A program made the position numbers and the translations under genes. DNA of 64,000 nucleotides. Origin: Brevibacterium sp. RIT 803. Its GTDB lineage: Bacteria > Actinomycetota > Actinomycetes > Actinomycetales > Brevibacteriaceae. The DNA lies in assembly GCF_016892625.1 (NCBI RefSeq), contig NZ_JAFEMW010000005.1, forward strand, positions 310,001 to 374,000, in the 5' to 3' direction. Shown piece after piece: positions 35,372-44,330 of the stretch. A model generated the notes under the pieces. The model was not told the DNA's origin, did not search any database, and saw only the letters and a list, made by a program, of their open reading frames with translations. The first letter of the stretch is position 1, and each line of letters starts with the position of its first letter.

Positions 35372-36744
35372 GCGGACAGGTCTCCACAGGCCGGGGCGCA
35401 CCGACCACCGAAGGCAGCCGCGTCGTCATCACCGGAATGGGCGCGATCACGCCGAGCGGCAACGACGTCGACGAGCTGTGGGATTCTGTGGTCACCGGCC
35501 GCAGCGCAATCAGTCGACTCGAGGGGGAGCAGTTTGCGGATCTGGCCGTGCGCATCGGCGGCCAGGTGACAGGTTTCGACGCTGAGGCGGTCCTGCCCCG
35601 CTCTCTCGCTCGCCGACTCAGCCCGGTCCAGCACTGGGCCATCGCCGCCGCAGACCAGGCTCTGACGCAGGCAGGGATCGCACGCCCGGACACGGGGGCG
35701 AAAACGGACACGGGGGCGAAAACGGATGCAGGAGCGCAGGCCGATGACGCTGACGGCCTCCCTTGGGACCGATCCCGCGCAGCCGTCATCGCTGCCACCG
35801 GCTCCGGCCCCGTCGATGCCATGCAGAAGGCCACACGCTCACTGCTCGACGGCGGCCCCCGCTCGGTTCCCCTGACATTGGCGATCCACGGTGCACCCGA
35901 CTCGGCCGCGGCGCTGCTGAGCCAGCGCTACGATTTCCGCGGGCCCGGGCAGGGAATCTCGGCCACCTGCGCCAGCGGGGCCATCGCCCTCGGCGAAGCA
36001 ATGCGCCGCATCCGTCACGGATACGCCGATGCGGTGCTCGTCGTCGGAATGGAGGACTGCCTCAACGCGGTCAACCTGGCCTCGAACGCGAACATGCGAG
36101 CGCTCGCCGCCGGCTTCGAAGACGATCCCACATCCGCCAGCCGGCCCTTCGACAGTGCGCGATCCGGGTTCGTCATGAGCCAAGGCGCCGGTGCGATCCT
36201 CCTCGAATCCGAGGCCGGAGCCGCCGCCCGCGGGACCACCGTGCTCGCCGAGCTGGCAGGATTCGGAGCCGCCAGCGACGCCCACCACCCGACGAACCCG
36301 CACCCCGATGGCCGAGGTGCCGCCTCAGCGATGAGCCAGGCCCTGGCCGACGCTGGGCTGGACCCGGAGGGTATCGACCACATCAACGCCCACGCCACCG
36401 GCACCCCCGCCGGCGATGCGGCAGAGCTCAAGGCCTTCGACGCCGCACTCGGCGCCACCGCCCACTCGATTCCGATCAGCGCCACGAAGTCGTCCACGGG
36501 CCACCTCCTCGGTGCCTCGGGGGTCGTCGAAGCCATGATTGCCGTCCGAACGATGATGGAGCAGACGCTGCCCCCGACTGTCAACCTCGAGACCTGCGAA
36601 TTCGACGGATGGAACATTGTTTCAGGTCAAGCACGCAACATCGGCCGTGACGGTGTCGACGATGCGCCGATCGCCACAGTCCTGTCGACCTCGTTCGGAT
36701 TCGGCGGGCACAACGGTGCGATCATTCTGCGTCGGCCCCGCTGA
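35368..36744 (+). CDS. Beta-ketoacyl-ACP synthase family protein (FabF/KAS II type)
   Basis: 458-residue condensing enzyme with an intact Cys-His-His triad: Cys201 in ISATCASGAIALGEA, His342 in INAHATGTPAGDAAE, His379 in KSSTGHLLGASG. Opens with VVITGMGAITPSGNDVDELW, typical of FabF. A loop at about residues 107-125 carries a DTGAKTDTGAKTDAGAQ tandem repeat. GTG start overlapping the ligase stop. It is coupled to an adenylating enzyme and an acyl-CoA dehydrogenase rather than to fab genes, pointing to a dedicated acyl product rather than bulk fatty acid synthesis. Confidence 0.87.
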   Translation: MSGQVSTGRGAPTTEGSRVVITGMGAITPSGNDVDELWDSVVTGRSAISRLEGEQFADLAVRIGGQVTGFDAEAVLPRSLARRLSPVQHWAIAAADQALTQAGIARPDTGAKTDTGAKTDAGAQADDADGLPWDRSRAAVIAATGSGPVDAMQKATRSLLDGGPRSVPLTLAIHGAPDSAAALLSQRYDFRGPGQGISATCASGAIALGEAMRRIRHGYADAVLVVGMEDCLNAVNLASNANMRALAAGFEDDPTSASRPFDSARSGFVMSQGAGAILLESEAGAAARGTTVLAELAGFGAASDAHHPTNPHPDGRGAASAMSQALADAGLDPEGIDHINAHATGTPAGDAAELKAFDAALGATAHSIPISATKSSTGHLLGASGVVEAMIAVRTMMEQTLPPTVNLETCEFDGWNIVSGQARNIGRDGVDDAPIATVLSTSFGFGGHNGAIILRRPR

Positions 36745-36810
36745 TCAACGTGGGACTTCGACTCGCTGCCCCCGATCCAATGGGGAATCTGACCCCGTCC
36801 GCTAGGAGAC

Positions 36811-38019
36811 ATGATGACCGACCGTGAGACCCGCCTCGGCGAACTGGCCGAGAAATACCTTCCCGCCGAGTTGTGTGAGCGTTTCCGCGAACGTGCGGGC
36901 GTCTACGACCGTGAGAACCGCTTCTTCGACGAAGACCTCGAGGAGCTGAAGTCTCTGGGCTACCTCACTCTGTTCGTTCCGGACGCCTACGGAGGTCCGG
37001 GGCTGAGCCTGCACGAGGTTTCGCGTCTGCAGCAGCGCCTGGCCTCGGCGGCTCCGGCCACGGCATTGGCGATCAACATGCACCTCATGTGCACCGGTGT
37101 CGTCAAGGCACTCAACGACCGCGGCGATGCCTCATTGAACTGGGTGTTCGACGAGGCGATGGCGGGGGAGATCTTCGCCTTCGGCATCTCCGAACCCTCC
37201 AACGACTGGGTCATGCAGGGGTCGAACACGGAGGCTGAACCGACCACTGACGGCGGCTACCTGCTCACCGGCGTGAAGATCTTCACCTCACTCTCACCCG
37301 TGTGGACGCGCCTCATCGTCCACGGGGCGATCGCCTCCGATGAGGAGGGAATCGCCGGCCCCGATGCAGACCAGCCAGCCGAGGGTCAGTTGGTCTACGG
37401 CTTCATCGAACGCGGAGCCGAGGGCATCACGGTCTCCGACCACTGGGACGTCATGGGAATGCGGGCCTCCCAGTCACGGGCGACGATCCTTCACCAGGTG
37501 CCCATGCGCCCCGAACGGGTCTCGCGCACCATCCCGGCAGGCAAGCACCCCGACCCTCTGACCTTCGCGATCACCAGCAACTTCCAACTGCTCATCGCCT
37601 CTGTGTATGCCGGCGTGGCCGCCCGCGCGCTCGAACTCGGCGCTGCCGGGCTGAAGAAGCGGAAGTCTGCGAAGTCCGGGACCACTTTCGCTGAGGTGCC
37701 CGAGACTCGGGCTCGCCTCGCCGACGCGCACCTGGACTACCTCGCCGTCCCCGCCATGCTCGACGCCTACACCAGGGACTTCGACGCACTGGTCGACCAC
37801 GGGGCCGGTTGGCCGCTGCGACTGGTGGGAGCCCGGATCAAGGCCTCCGATGCGGCCAGGAACGCGGCTGAGACGGCTCTCATGTGTTCCGGTGGCGGCG
37901 GCTTCGACAACAGCCACGAACTCTCGCGCCTCTACCGGGATGCGACCGCGGGTCTGTTCCATCCGCCGAGCGCCGACGCCGCCCGCCCGATGTACGCGGC
38001 AGCCCTCCTCGACGACTGA
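36811..38019 (+). CDS. Acyl-CoA (or acyl-ACP) dehydrogenase family protein
   Basis: 402-residue flavoprotein of the acyl-CoA dehydrogenase fold: N-terminal helices, central beta domain (IFAFGISEPSNDWV with the FAD/substrate loop, GVKIFTSLSPVW), DHWDVMGMRASQS, and C-terminal helical domain ending GGGGFDNSHELSRLYRDATAGLFHPPS. AGGAG lies 3-6 nt before the paired ATGATG start. 66 bp after the ketosynthase and the same strand, hence likely co-transcribed. Its electrons would go to ETF; etfBA is in the same window. Substrate unknown. Confidence 0.85.
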   Translation: MMTDRETRLGELAEKYLPAELCERFRERAGVYDRENRFFDEDLEELKSLGYLTLFVPDAYGGPGLSLHEVSRLQQRLASAAPATALAINMHLMCTGVVKALNDRGDASLNWVFDEAMAGEIFAFGISEPSNDWVMQGSNTEAEPTTDGGYLLTGVKIFTSLSPVWTRLIVHGAIASDEEGIAGPDADQPAEGQLVYGFIERGAEGITVSDHWDVMGMRASQSRATILHQVPMRPERVSRTIPAGKHPDPLTFAITSNFQLLIASVYAGVAARALELGAAGLKKRKSAKSGTTFAEVPETRARLADAHLDYLAVPAMLDAYTRDFDALVDHGAGWPLRLVGARIKASDAARNAAETALMCSGGGGFDNSHELSRLYRDATAGLFHPPSADAARPMYAAALLDD

Positions 38020-38057
38020 AGGGTGGCCATCGGCTCTCGTTCGATACATACTGCCCG

Positions 38058-38123
38058 TCGTTCAACGCTGAGTCAGGTTTTCGCCGTTGTCTCGAGGTGA
38101 AAACCTGACTCAGCGTTGAACGA
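38058..38123. repeat. Repeated palindromic element, copy 2 (25-bp perfect arms)
   Basis: Left arm 38058-38082 and right arm 38099-38123 are exact reverse complements (outer part TCGTTCAACGCTGAGTCAGG) with a 16-nt centre. The arm sequence recurs at 28508-28576. It follows the acyl-CoA dehydrogenase by 38 bp, so it may also terminate that operon. Confidence 0.8.
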
Positions 38124-38212
38124 GAGTCTCAGGCTCCGAGTCGTTCGGACGGGACGTGATGGGACGTGGCACCATGGCCGCAACCATAAGAGCTGCAAGG
38201 ACGGAGCATCCG

Positions 38213-39871
38213 ATGGACGAGAGAACACCGACGATCGTGCGCGCGAACTCGATCGTGTCGCAGGCGAGGACGAGGCCGGGCGCCCAAAAGTCCCTAGCAA
38301 CGCCTGATCCGACCGCCAGCTCGGCTCTCGAGCCTGAGGCGCTGGCGATCACCGGAGAGACAATCAGTGCGACCGGAACTCTGACTGAACTGCGAGACAG
38401 GTTCCCCGCCGCCGAGGTGCTCGACTTCGGTGACTCGACCATCATCCCCGGCCTTAACGACGCCCACATCCACCTCGCCCTGACCGCCGGTGACGCCCTC
38501 CACCTCGACCTGTCCCATGAAGCGGTGAGAGACGTTCCCACCCTGTTGGACACGATCGCCGCGGAGGTGGGGACAACCTCGGCGGGGGCATGGGTCAAGG
38601 GCAGCCGCTATGACGATGAGAAGACCGGGATCGTCCTCCGCGACGAACTCGACCGGATCGCGCCCGAGACCCCGGTTCTCGTCAATCACGTCGCCGGACA
38701 CTGGGGCGTGGTCAATTCGGCCGGACTGCGATTCCTCGGCATCGACGAGTCTTCACCCGACCCGGACGGCGGCCGCAATGACCGCTATTCCGACGGTCGG
38801 CTCAACGGGAAACTCATCGAGCGGGCGCTGATGAACGTCCTCATGCCGGCCACTGCCCGCGGGGAGCGTTTCATTCCCGGGGACACGGTCGAGGACCTGC
38901 AGCTCGGTGCCGCGCGAACGATCGCGAAGTGGAATGCCGCGGGCCTGACCTCGATCTGCGACGCACTCATCAGCCCCCAGGACATCGGGATCCTCTCAGC
39001 ATTGCGCGCCGACGATGCACTCGGCCTGCGCATCGGCATGCTTCTGTCCATCGACCACTATGACAAGGCCGCCGAGGTCGGAATCGGCAGCGGTTTCGGA
39101 GACGATCGTCTTAAGCTCATCGGTGTCAAAGCCTTCCTCGACGGGGCGATCGGTGGGCGGACCTGCCTGCTCTCCGAGCCGTTCACCGACCCGAGCTATC
39201 AGGGTGTGCAGACCACTTCGACCGAGGAGCTGCGAGTCAACGTCGAACGCGTCCATACCGACGGCAACCGCATCGGCGTCCACGCGAACGGCGACGCCGC
39301 GATCCGCCTCGTCCTCGATGCCTTCGAAGACGTTGCTGCCCGGATCCCGCGCCCTGGCCTGCGGCACCGGATCGAACACTGCAGCCTCATCGACGACGAC
39401 ATCCTGAATCGGATGAACCGCCTCGGCGCCGTTGCTATCCCCTTCGCCGGATATCCGGGCTATCACGGTGGGGCGCTGAACTCCTGGTACGGCGAGGAGA
39501 GGATGGAGCGGATGTTCGCCCACCGCTCGTTCCTCGACGCCGGAGTCACGGTGGCCGGATCATCGGACTATCCGTGCGGGCCCTATCAGCCGCTTTTCGG
39601 ACTGCAGTCGCTGGTGACGAGGACCGGCGTCGACGACGGGATCACCGTCGGAGCCTCGCAGAAGGTCACAGCAGCCGAGGCGCTGTCGATCTTCACTCTC
39701 GGATCCGCCGAGGCCTCAGGGGAGGAGTCCTACAAGGGCAGACTGGCACCGGGATACCTCGCCGACTTCACCGTCCTCGGAGACAACCCACTGACCATCG
39801 ACCCTCACGGAATTGCGGACATCGACGTGCGCGCGACGTATGTCGGTGGGAGTGAGGTGTACAGGGGCTGA
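38213..39871 (+). CDS. YtcJ-like amidohydrolase (metal-dependent hydrolase, amidohydrolase_3)
   Basis: 552-residue amidohydrolase-superfamily enzyme: metal motif PGLNDAHIHLAL, later VNHVAGHWGVVNSAGL, KAFLDGAIGGRTC, GVHANGDAAIRLVLDAFE, RHRIEHCSLID and SSDYPCGPYQPLFGLQ, the usual order for YtcJ/LAF3-type hydrolases. Start 38213 is preceded by CGGAG at 8 nt; longer in-frame starts lack support. Residues ~15-40 form an atypical linker (SQARTRPGAQKSLATPDPTAS). Convergent with a sodium:solute symporter; substrate unknown. Confidence 0.83.
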   Translation: MDERTPTIVRANSIVSQARTRPGAQKSLATPDPTASSALEPEALAITGETISATGTLTELRDRFPAAEVLDFGDSTIIPGLNDAHIHLALTAGDALHLDLSHEAVRDVPTLLDTIAAEVGTTSAGAWVKGSRYDDEKTGIVLRDELDRIAPETPVLVNHVAGHWGVVNSAGLRFLGIDESSPDPDGGRNDRYSDGRLNGKLIERALMNVLMPATARGERFIPGDTVEDLQLGAARTIAKWNAAGLTSICDALISPQDIGILSALRADDALGLRIGMLLSIDHYDKAAEVGIGSGFGDDRLKLIGVKAFLDGAIGGRTCLLSEPFTDPSYQGVQTTSTEELRVNVERVHTDGNRIGVHANGDAAIRLVLDAFEDVAARIPRPGLRHRIEHCSLIDDDILNRMNRLGAVAIPFAGYPGYHGGALNSWYGEERMERMFAHRSFLDAGVTVAGSSDYPCGPYQPLFGLQSLVTRTGVDDGITVGASQKVTAAEALSIFTLGSAEASGEESYKGRLAPGYLADFTVLGDNPLTIDPHGIADIDVRATYVGGSEVYRG

Positions 39872-39910
39872 GGTTTCCATCGACCTGCCTGCTGGCGCCG
39901 CTGTTCTGCC

Positions 39911-41413
39911 TCAGGCATTCACCTTCGCTCGCTCCGCTGCCGGAACCCACCGTGTATCCGGCTTCGCCACGGTGACGATGACGACGATGATGAGGTTGAC
40001 CGCGACTGCCCACAGGCCGCCGTTGATGCCCAACAGCGGATCGTGGCCCGTGTAGTGCAGGGCCACCATGGTCACCGAGCCGACGATGAGGCCGGCGGCA
40101 GCGGCCTGTTTGCTCATCCGCGGCCAATAGAGTGCGAGCAGTGCGGCGGGAACAACCTGTGCGAGACCTTCGTAGCTGAGCACCGAGAGCTCGACGAGGG
40201 CATCGGGCATGAGCAGGCTCATCACCAGCGCAATCACACCGACGATGAGGCACACCCACTGGGACAGCGCCTTCTGCCGCAGACCCCGAGCGGCAAGCTG
40301 GTCCTTCGTCATCGACGCGGAGTTCTTCGGGCCAGACAGCCCTCCACCGAGGACCGTGCGACCCCACATCGAACCGATCGAGAGCATGTACACGCTCATC
40401 GGCACGATGGCTGAGAGTGCACCGGCGACACCGATGACGGCGACGAGCGGGGCCGGCAGTGAGTCGATGACCACGGAGAACAAAGCCAGGTCCGCATCCT
40501 TGAGGGCGGGAATGACGAAGAGCGCGGCCACGCCGACCATCATCGGCACGAGGAGCAGCAGCTGATACCAGGGCAGGATGATGGAATTGCGACGCAGGGT
40601 GTTCGCCGAGGTGCCGGACAGGTATCCGGCGATCGAGGTGGGGAAGACGGTGATCGTGATCCCGTTGAGGATGATCGTCGAGATGAACCAGGCGCTTCCA
40701 TACGTTCCTTCGCCGGCACCGGGGAAGGTCAGCCATTGAGACTTCTCACTCACGAGCCGGTCGAGGAGTTCGCCTAACCCGTCGAAGTAGTGCAAAGGCA
40801 CGTAGATGGCGAGGAAGGCGACGGCGAGGATGACGAGGCCGTCTTTGAGGGCGCTGACCCACGCGGAACCGCGCAGACCGGAGAAGAGGATGAACGCCTC
40901 GGCGACGATGAAGGAGATGATGGCGGCGACTTTGAGGTCGATCGCCCCGTAGCTCATGGCATTGACGACGGCACCCATGCCCTGGATCTGCAGCTGGATG
41001 TAGGGCACGATGAACACGGTCGCGAGCACCGCGACGAGGATCGCCAGACCCCGCGAGCGGAAGCGGTGCTCGACGATGTCGGAGAGGCTGACGAGCTTGT
41101 GCCTGGCCGCATAGGTCCAGAACAGCGGGCCGACGAGGTAGGCGACGACGAGTCCGACGCTGAGATAGCCGATGAGGTAGAGGATCGGCACGCCGTAGGA
41201 GTACGACCAGCCGGCCGTGCCGAGGAACGAGAAGCTCGTATAGGTCTCTCCTGCCATGAGCAGTAGGATGAAGACGAACCCGAGTCCGCGCCCGGAGACC
41301 GACCATTCGTCGAGTGACTTCTCACGCCCGCGTCCCGACCAGATGCCGATGCCGATGGTCGCGAGCATGGCAACGCCGAAGATGATGCAGGCGATGATCG
41401 CTGAAGTGCTCAT
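39911..41413 (-). CDS. Sodium:solute symporter family transporter (SSF)
   Basis: 500 residues, about 13 transmembrane helices. SSF features: GRGLGFVFILLLMAGETYTSFSFLGTAGWSY, AYLVGPLFWTYAARHKLVSLSDIVEHRF, and SVYMLSIGSMWGRTVLGG in the core. Closest in style to the PanF/monocarboxylate-type members that travel with a small DUF3311 partner. Its start overlaps the DUF3311 stop (ATGA). Lies downstream of the 2-oxoacid dehydrogenase operon on the same strand, so a carboxylate substrate is a reasonable guess. Confidence 0.87.
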   Translation of the reverse strand: MSTSAIIACIIFGVAMLATIGIGIWSGRGREKSLDEWSVSGRGLGFVFILLLMAGETYTSFSFLGTAGWSYSYGVPILYLIGYLSVGLVVAYLVGPLFWTYAARHKLVSLSDIVEHRFRSRGLAILVAVLATVFIVPYIQLQIQGMGAVVNAMSYGAIDLKVAAIISFIVAEAFILFSGLRGSAWVSALKDGLVILAVAFLAIYVPLHYFDGLGELLDRLVSEKSQWLTFPGAGEGTYGSAWFISTIILNGITITVFPTSIAGYLSGTSANTLRRNSIILPWYQLLLLVPMMVGVAALFVIPALKDADLALFSVVIDSLPAPLVAVIGVAGALSAIVPMSVYMLSIGSMWGRTVLGGGLSGPKNSASMTKDQLAARGLRQKALSQWVCLIVGVIALVMSLLMPDALVELSVLSYEGLAQVVPAALLALYWPRMSKQAAAAGLIVGSVTMVALHYTGHDPLLGINGGLWAVAVNLIIVVIVTVAKPDTRWVPAAERAKVNA

Positions 41414-41712
41414 TTCCCGGCCTCCTCGATCGGGTGATCCTCACCGAAAGCGACATCGGCTGGGACGTATTCGGCCTTGTCACCGCGGTAGTAATGATCA
41501 CCGCGGGCGGCCATCCACACGAAGAACCAGGTGAGGATCGTGACGCCGATCGTGTAGGTGAGGATGAACGGCATCCCGAAGATGCGCGGCTCGATCGAAT
41601 TCGCGACGAAGGGCGTCAGGACGTAGCCCACGACGGGAACGATGAGGAGCAGCAATGAGTACCGCCGCCGAGGTGGCCTCGACGGCGGTGGTGAATCGTG
41701 AACTCCCGACAT
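41410..41712 (-). CDS. DUF3311 small membrane protein, SSF partner
   Basis: 100 residues with two transmembrane helices (YSLLLLIVPVVGYVLTPFVAN, FGMPFILTYTIGVTILTWFFVWM) in the arrangement of DUF3311 proteins. Immediately precedes and overlaps the SSF symporter gene, the usual two-component layout. The cytoplasmic tail ends GEDHPIEEAGK. Confidence 0.85.
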   Translation of the reverse strand: MSGVHDSPPPSRPPRRRYSLLLLIVPVVGYVLTPFVANSIEPRIFGMPFILTYTIGVTILTWFFVWMAARGDHYYRGDKAEYVPADVAFGEDHPIEEAGK

Positions 41713-41826
41713 GGGCGACCTCTTCCTCTTCGCATGGACACCGCAGGTGAGCGGCCTGCGCCAGGCTAGTGGTGCGTGTCACGGAAGGTGGAGGTCAGTC
41801 CGAAATGTGGAATCGGCGGGCCGCCG

Positions 41827-43311
41827 TCACAGCTCCGGCAGCAGGGAGATCGGGTTTTCGATGCAGTCGGCGACGAAGGTGAGGAACTGGCTCGGTTCGG
41901 CACCGTCGCAGGCACGGTGGTCGAAGACGAATGACAGGAACATGACCTTGCGAACGGTGAGCTCGCCGTCGACGACCCAAGGGCGGTCCTTGATCCGTCC
42001 CAGGCCGAGCATCGCGACCTCAGGCAAGTTGATGATCGGCGCAGAGCCGTCGACTCCGAACACACCGTAGTTGTTGAGCGTGAACGTGCCGCCGGTCAGC
42101 TCCGCGGTGTTGAATCTGCCGGTCGATGCCTTGCCGACCGTTTCGGACACCGAGTCGCGCAGCTGCCGCAGGCTCATCTGGTCGGCGCCGTGGACGACTG
42201 GAACCATGAGTCCACGCGGGGTCTGCGCGGCCAGGCCCAGGTTGATGTCACCGTGGGTCACGATCTCCTTGGCCTCGGTGTCGATCGAGGAGTTGATGAT
42301 CGGGTGCTTCTTCAGCCCCGCGACGACGAAGCGAGCCACCAGTGAGAGAAGAGAGTACTTTTCTCCGGTCCTCGCTTCGAGAGTGCGCTTGGTGCTCAGC
42401 AGCTCTGTGGCGTCGACGTCGAGCCAGATGGTGGCCTCGGGAATCTCCTGCCGCGACTTCGTCAGTCGTTCGGACACGACCTTGCGCAGTCCGGTGATCG
42501 GGGTCCGGGTATCGCGACTGACTTCTGCCCCGGAAGGGGCCACGCCCGTCGAGGTCGTCGTGCCCGATTCGATGGCTTTGAGCACATCTGCCCTGGTGAC
42601 AATGCCGCCAGGGCCGGTTCCCAGAAGATGTTTGGCACTGAGTCCATGATCCTTCGCAAGCTTGCGAACGAGAGGAGAGGACACCGGTGAGATGACGGAC
42701 CCGGACCCGGACCCGGATACGGCACCGGACTGGGGTGCGGGCTCGGAATCGGAGGCCGGGGGAGTGGCCGCCGACGGTGGTGTCGTCGGGCCCGCCGAGG
42801 GCGGTTTCGGCGCTGAGGACGCTGTCGCCCCACTGCTCTTCGTCTCACTGTTCTTCACACCGAAGGACCGCTGCTTCGTCGACCGTGCTTTGGGCTCGGA
42901 CGTTCCGTAGCCGATGAGGTTCGCACCGCCGCTGTTTGTCGCTGCCCCCGCAACTGATGCCTCGCTCGGGACAGTCCCGGCACCGGAGTCCACGTCCGCG
43001 CTCGGACCAGCACCCGCCTCGGCGACGGAGAGCAGGGCCTGACCTGCGGACACGGTGTCACCGGCGTTCGCATGCAGCGCTTCGATCCGACCGGCGAACG
43101 GGCAGGGCAGCTCGACGACGGACTTCGCAGACTCGACCTCGACGACCATCTGGTCGACGTGGACCTCGTCGCCGACGTCGACTAACCAGCTGATGAGCTC
43201 GGCCTCGGTCAGACCCTCGCCCAGGTCGGGCAAGATGAAATCGCGGGCGCTTGTCGTGCGTGCGGAATTCCCGGTGCCGGTGGCACCGGACACACTCGTC
43301 TCGGCACTCAT
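41827..43311 (-). CDS. bkdC: 2-oxoacid dehydrogenase E2 (dihydrolipoamide acyltransferase)
   Basis: 494-residue E2 core of a pyruvate/branched-chain 2-oxoacid dehydrogenase. Single lipoyl domain with Lys63 in VESAKSVVELP; a long Ala/Pro/Ser linker; peripheral subunit-binding domain (VRKLAKDHGLSAKHLLGTGP, about 213-250); and a catalytic domain with FVFDHRACDGAE (the HxxxDG acyltransferase motif). ATG at 43311 overlaps the E1-beta stop (TGATG); the TTG four codons upstream is unlikely. No E3 gene is adjacent, so a shared dihydrolipoyl dehydrogenase is assumed. Symbol given on complex architecture; pyruvate versus branched-chain substrate is not settled. Confidence 0.87.
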   Translation of the reverse strand: MSAETSVSGATGTGNSARTTSARDFILPDLGEGLTEAELISWLVDVGDEVHVDQMVVEVESAKSVVELPCPFAGRIEALHANAGDTVSAGQALLSVAEAGAGPSADVDSGAGTVPSEASVAGAATNSGGANLIGYGTSEPKARSTKQRSFGVKNSETKSSGATASSAPKPPSAGPTTPPSAATPPASDSEPAPQSGAVSGSGSGSVISPVSSPLVRKLAKDHGLSAKHLLGTGPGGIVTRADVLKAIESGTTTSTGVAPSGAEVSRDTRTPITGLRKVVSERLTKSRQEIPEATIWLDVDATELLSTKRTLEARTGEKYSLLSLVARFVVAGLKKHPIINSSIDTEAKEIVTHGDINLGLAAQTPRGLMVPVVHGADQMSLRQLRDSVSETVGKASTGRFNTAELTGGTFTLNNYGVFGVDGSAPIINLPEVAMLGLGRIKDRPWVVDGELTVRKVMFLSFVFDHRACDGAEPSQFLTFVADCIENPISLLPEL

Positions 43312-44330
43312 CACAGCTCCCAATCCCAGGATTCGAGAGCATCGAGAATGCGTTCGGCGGTCGGCAAGAAGTACTCCTCGAGCTTCGGGGACGGGTAGGG
43401 CACATCGAACCCGGTGATCCGCAGGATCGGGGCCGACAAATGGGTGAAGTTGGCTTCGGTGACCCGGGCGGCCACCTCGGCGCCGTAGCCTCCGAACTGG
43501 GCGGCCTCATGGATGATCGCGGCACGGGTCGTCTTGCGCACCGATGCGGACACGGTCTCATCGTCGAAGGGGGACAGCGACCGCAGGTCGATGACCTCGA
43601 TCGCCAGTCCGTGCTCGGCACCTTCCTCGGCTGCGGCCAGTGCGGTGCGCACGGTGGGACCGTAGGCCAGAAGAGTCACGTCGGACCCAACGCGGACAAC
43701 CTGGGCTCGATCCATCGGCGCGGTCTGCACGGGCAGGCTGAGCTCGTCCTTCATCCAGTATCGCGACTTCGGCTCCATGAAGATCACCGGATCCTCGGAG
43801 GCGATGGAATCGCGCAGCAGGGAATAGGCGTCGGCCGGGTTCGAGGGGGTGACGACGGTCAGGCCCGGGGTCGAACACCAATAGGCCTCGGACGAGTCCG
43901 AGTGGTGCTCGACGCCGCCGATATCGCCCGCATAGGGAATCCGGATCGTCAACGGCAGGCTGACCTTGCCCTTCGTGCGGTTGCGCATCTTCGCCACGTG
44001 GGACACGATCTGTTCGAACGCAGGATAGGCGTAGGCGTCGAACTGCATCTCGACGACCGGGCGCATCCCGGCCATCGCCATGCCGATCGCGGTGCCGACG
44101 ATCCCCGACTCCGCAAGCGGAGAATCCCAGACCCGTTCGGGACCGAATTCCTTCCGCAGGCCCTCGGTGACACGGAATACCCCGCCGAGGCGGCCGACGT
44201 CCTCTCCGAAGACCAGGACGTTCTCGTCGTCGCTCAGGCTGTCGCGCAGAGCCTGGTTGAGCGCCTTGGTCATCGTCACCGAGACCGGCGTCGGAGCGTC
44301 TTCTGCCGTGGTGGCAGTGGTGACGGTCAT
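43311..44330 (-). CDS. bkdB: 2-oxoacid dehydrogenase E1 component, beta subunit
   Basis: 339-residue transketolase-like beta subunit: VLVFGEDVGRLGGVFRVTEGL, SPLAESGIVGTAIGMAMAGMRPV, and C-terminal IDLRSLSPFDDETV. Start overlaps the E1-alpha stop (ATGA). With the E1-alpha subunit it forms the thiamine-diphosphate decarboxylase that loads the E2 lipoyl arm. Confidence 0.92.
   Translation of the reverse strand: MTVTTATTAEDAPTPVSVTMTKALNQALRDSLSDDENVLVFGEDVGRLGGVFRVTEGLRKEFGPERVWDSPLAESGIVGTAIGMAMAGMRPVVEMQFDAYAYPAFEQIVSHVAKMRNRTKGKVSLPLTIRIPYAGDIGGVEHHSDSSEAYWCSTPGLTVVTPSNPADAYSLLRDSIASEDPVIFMEPKSRYWMKDELSLPVQTAPMDRAQVVRVGSDVTLLAYGPTVRTALAAAEEGAEHGLAIEVIDLRSLSPFDDETVSASVRKTTRAAIIHEAAQFGGYGAEVAARVTEANFTHLSAPILRITGFDVPYPSPKLEEYFLPTAERILDALESWDWEL

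Noticed and set aside
33740..36744. Nonribosomal peptide or polyketide megasynthase fragment
   Set aside because: The adenylating enzyme and ketosynthase are complete discrete proteins; no carrier, condensation or acyltransferase domains are present.
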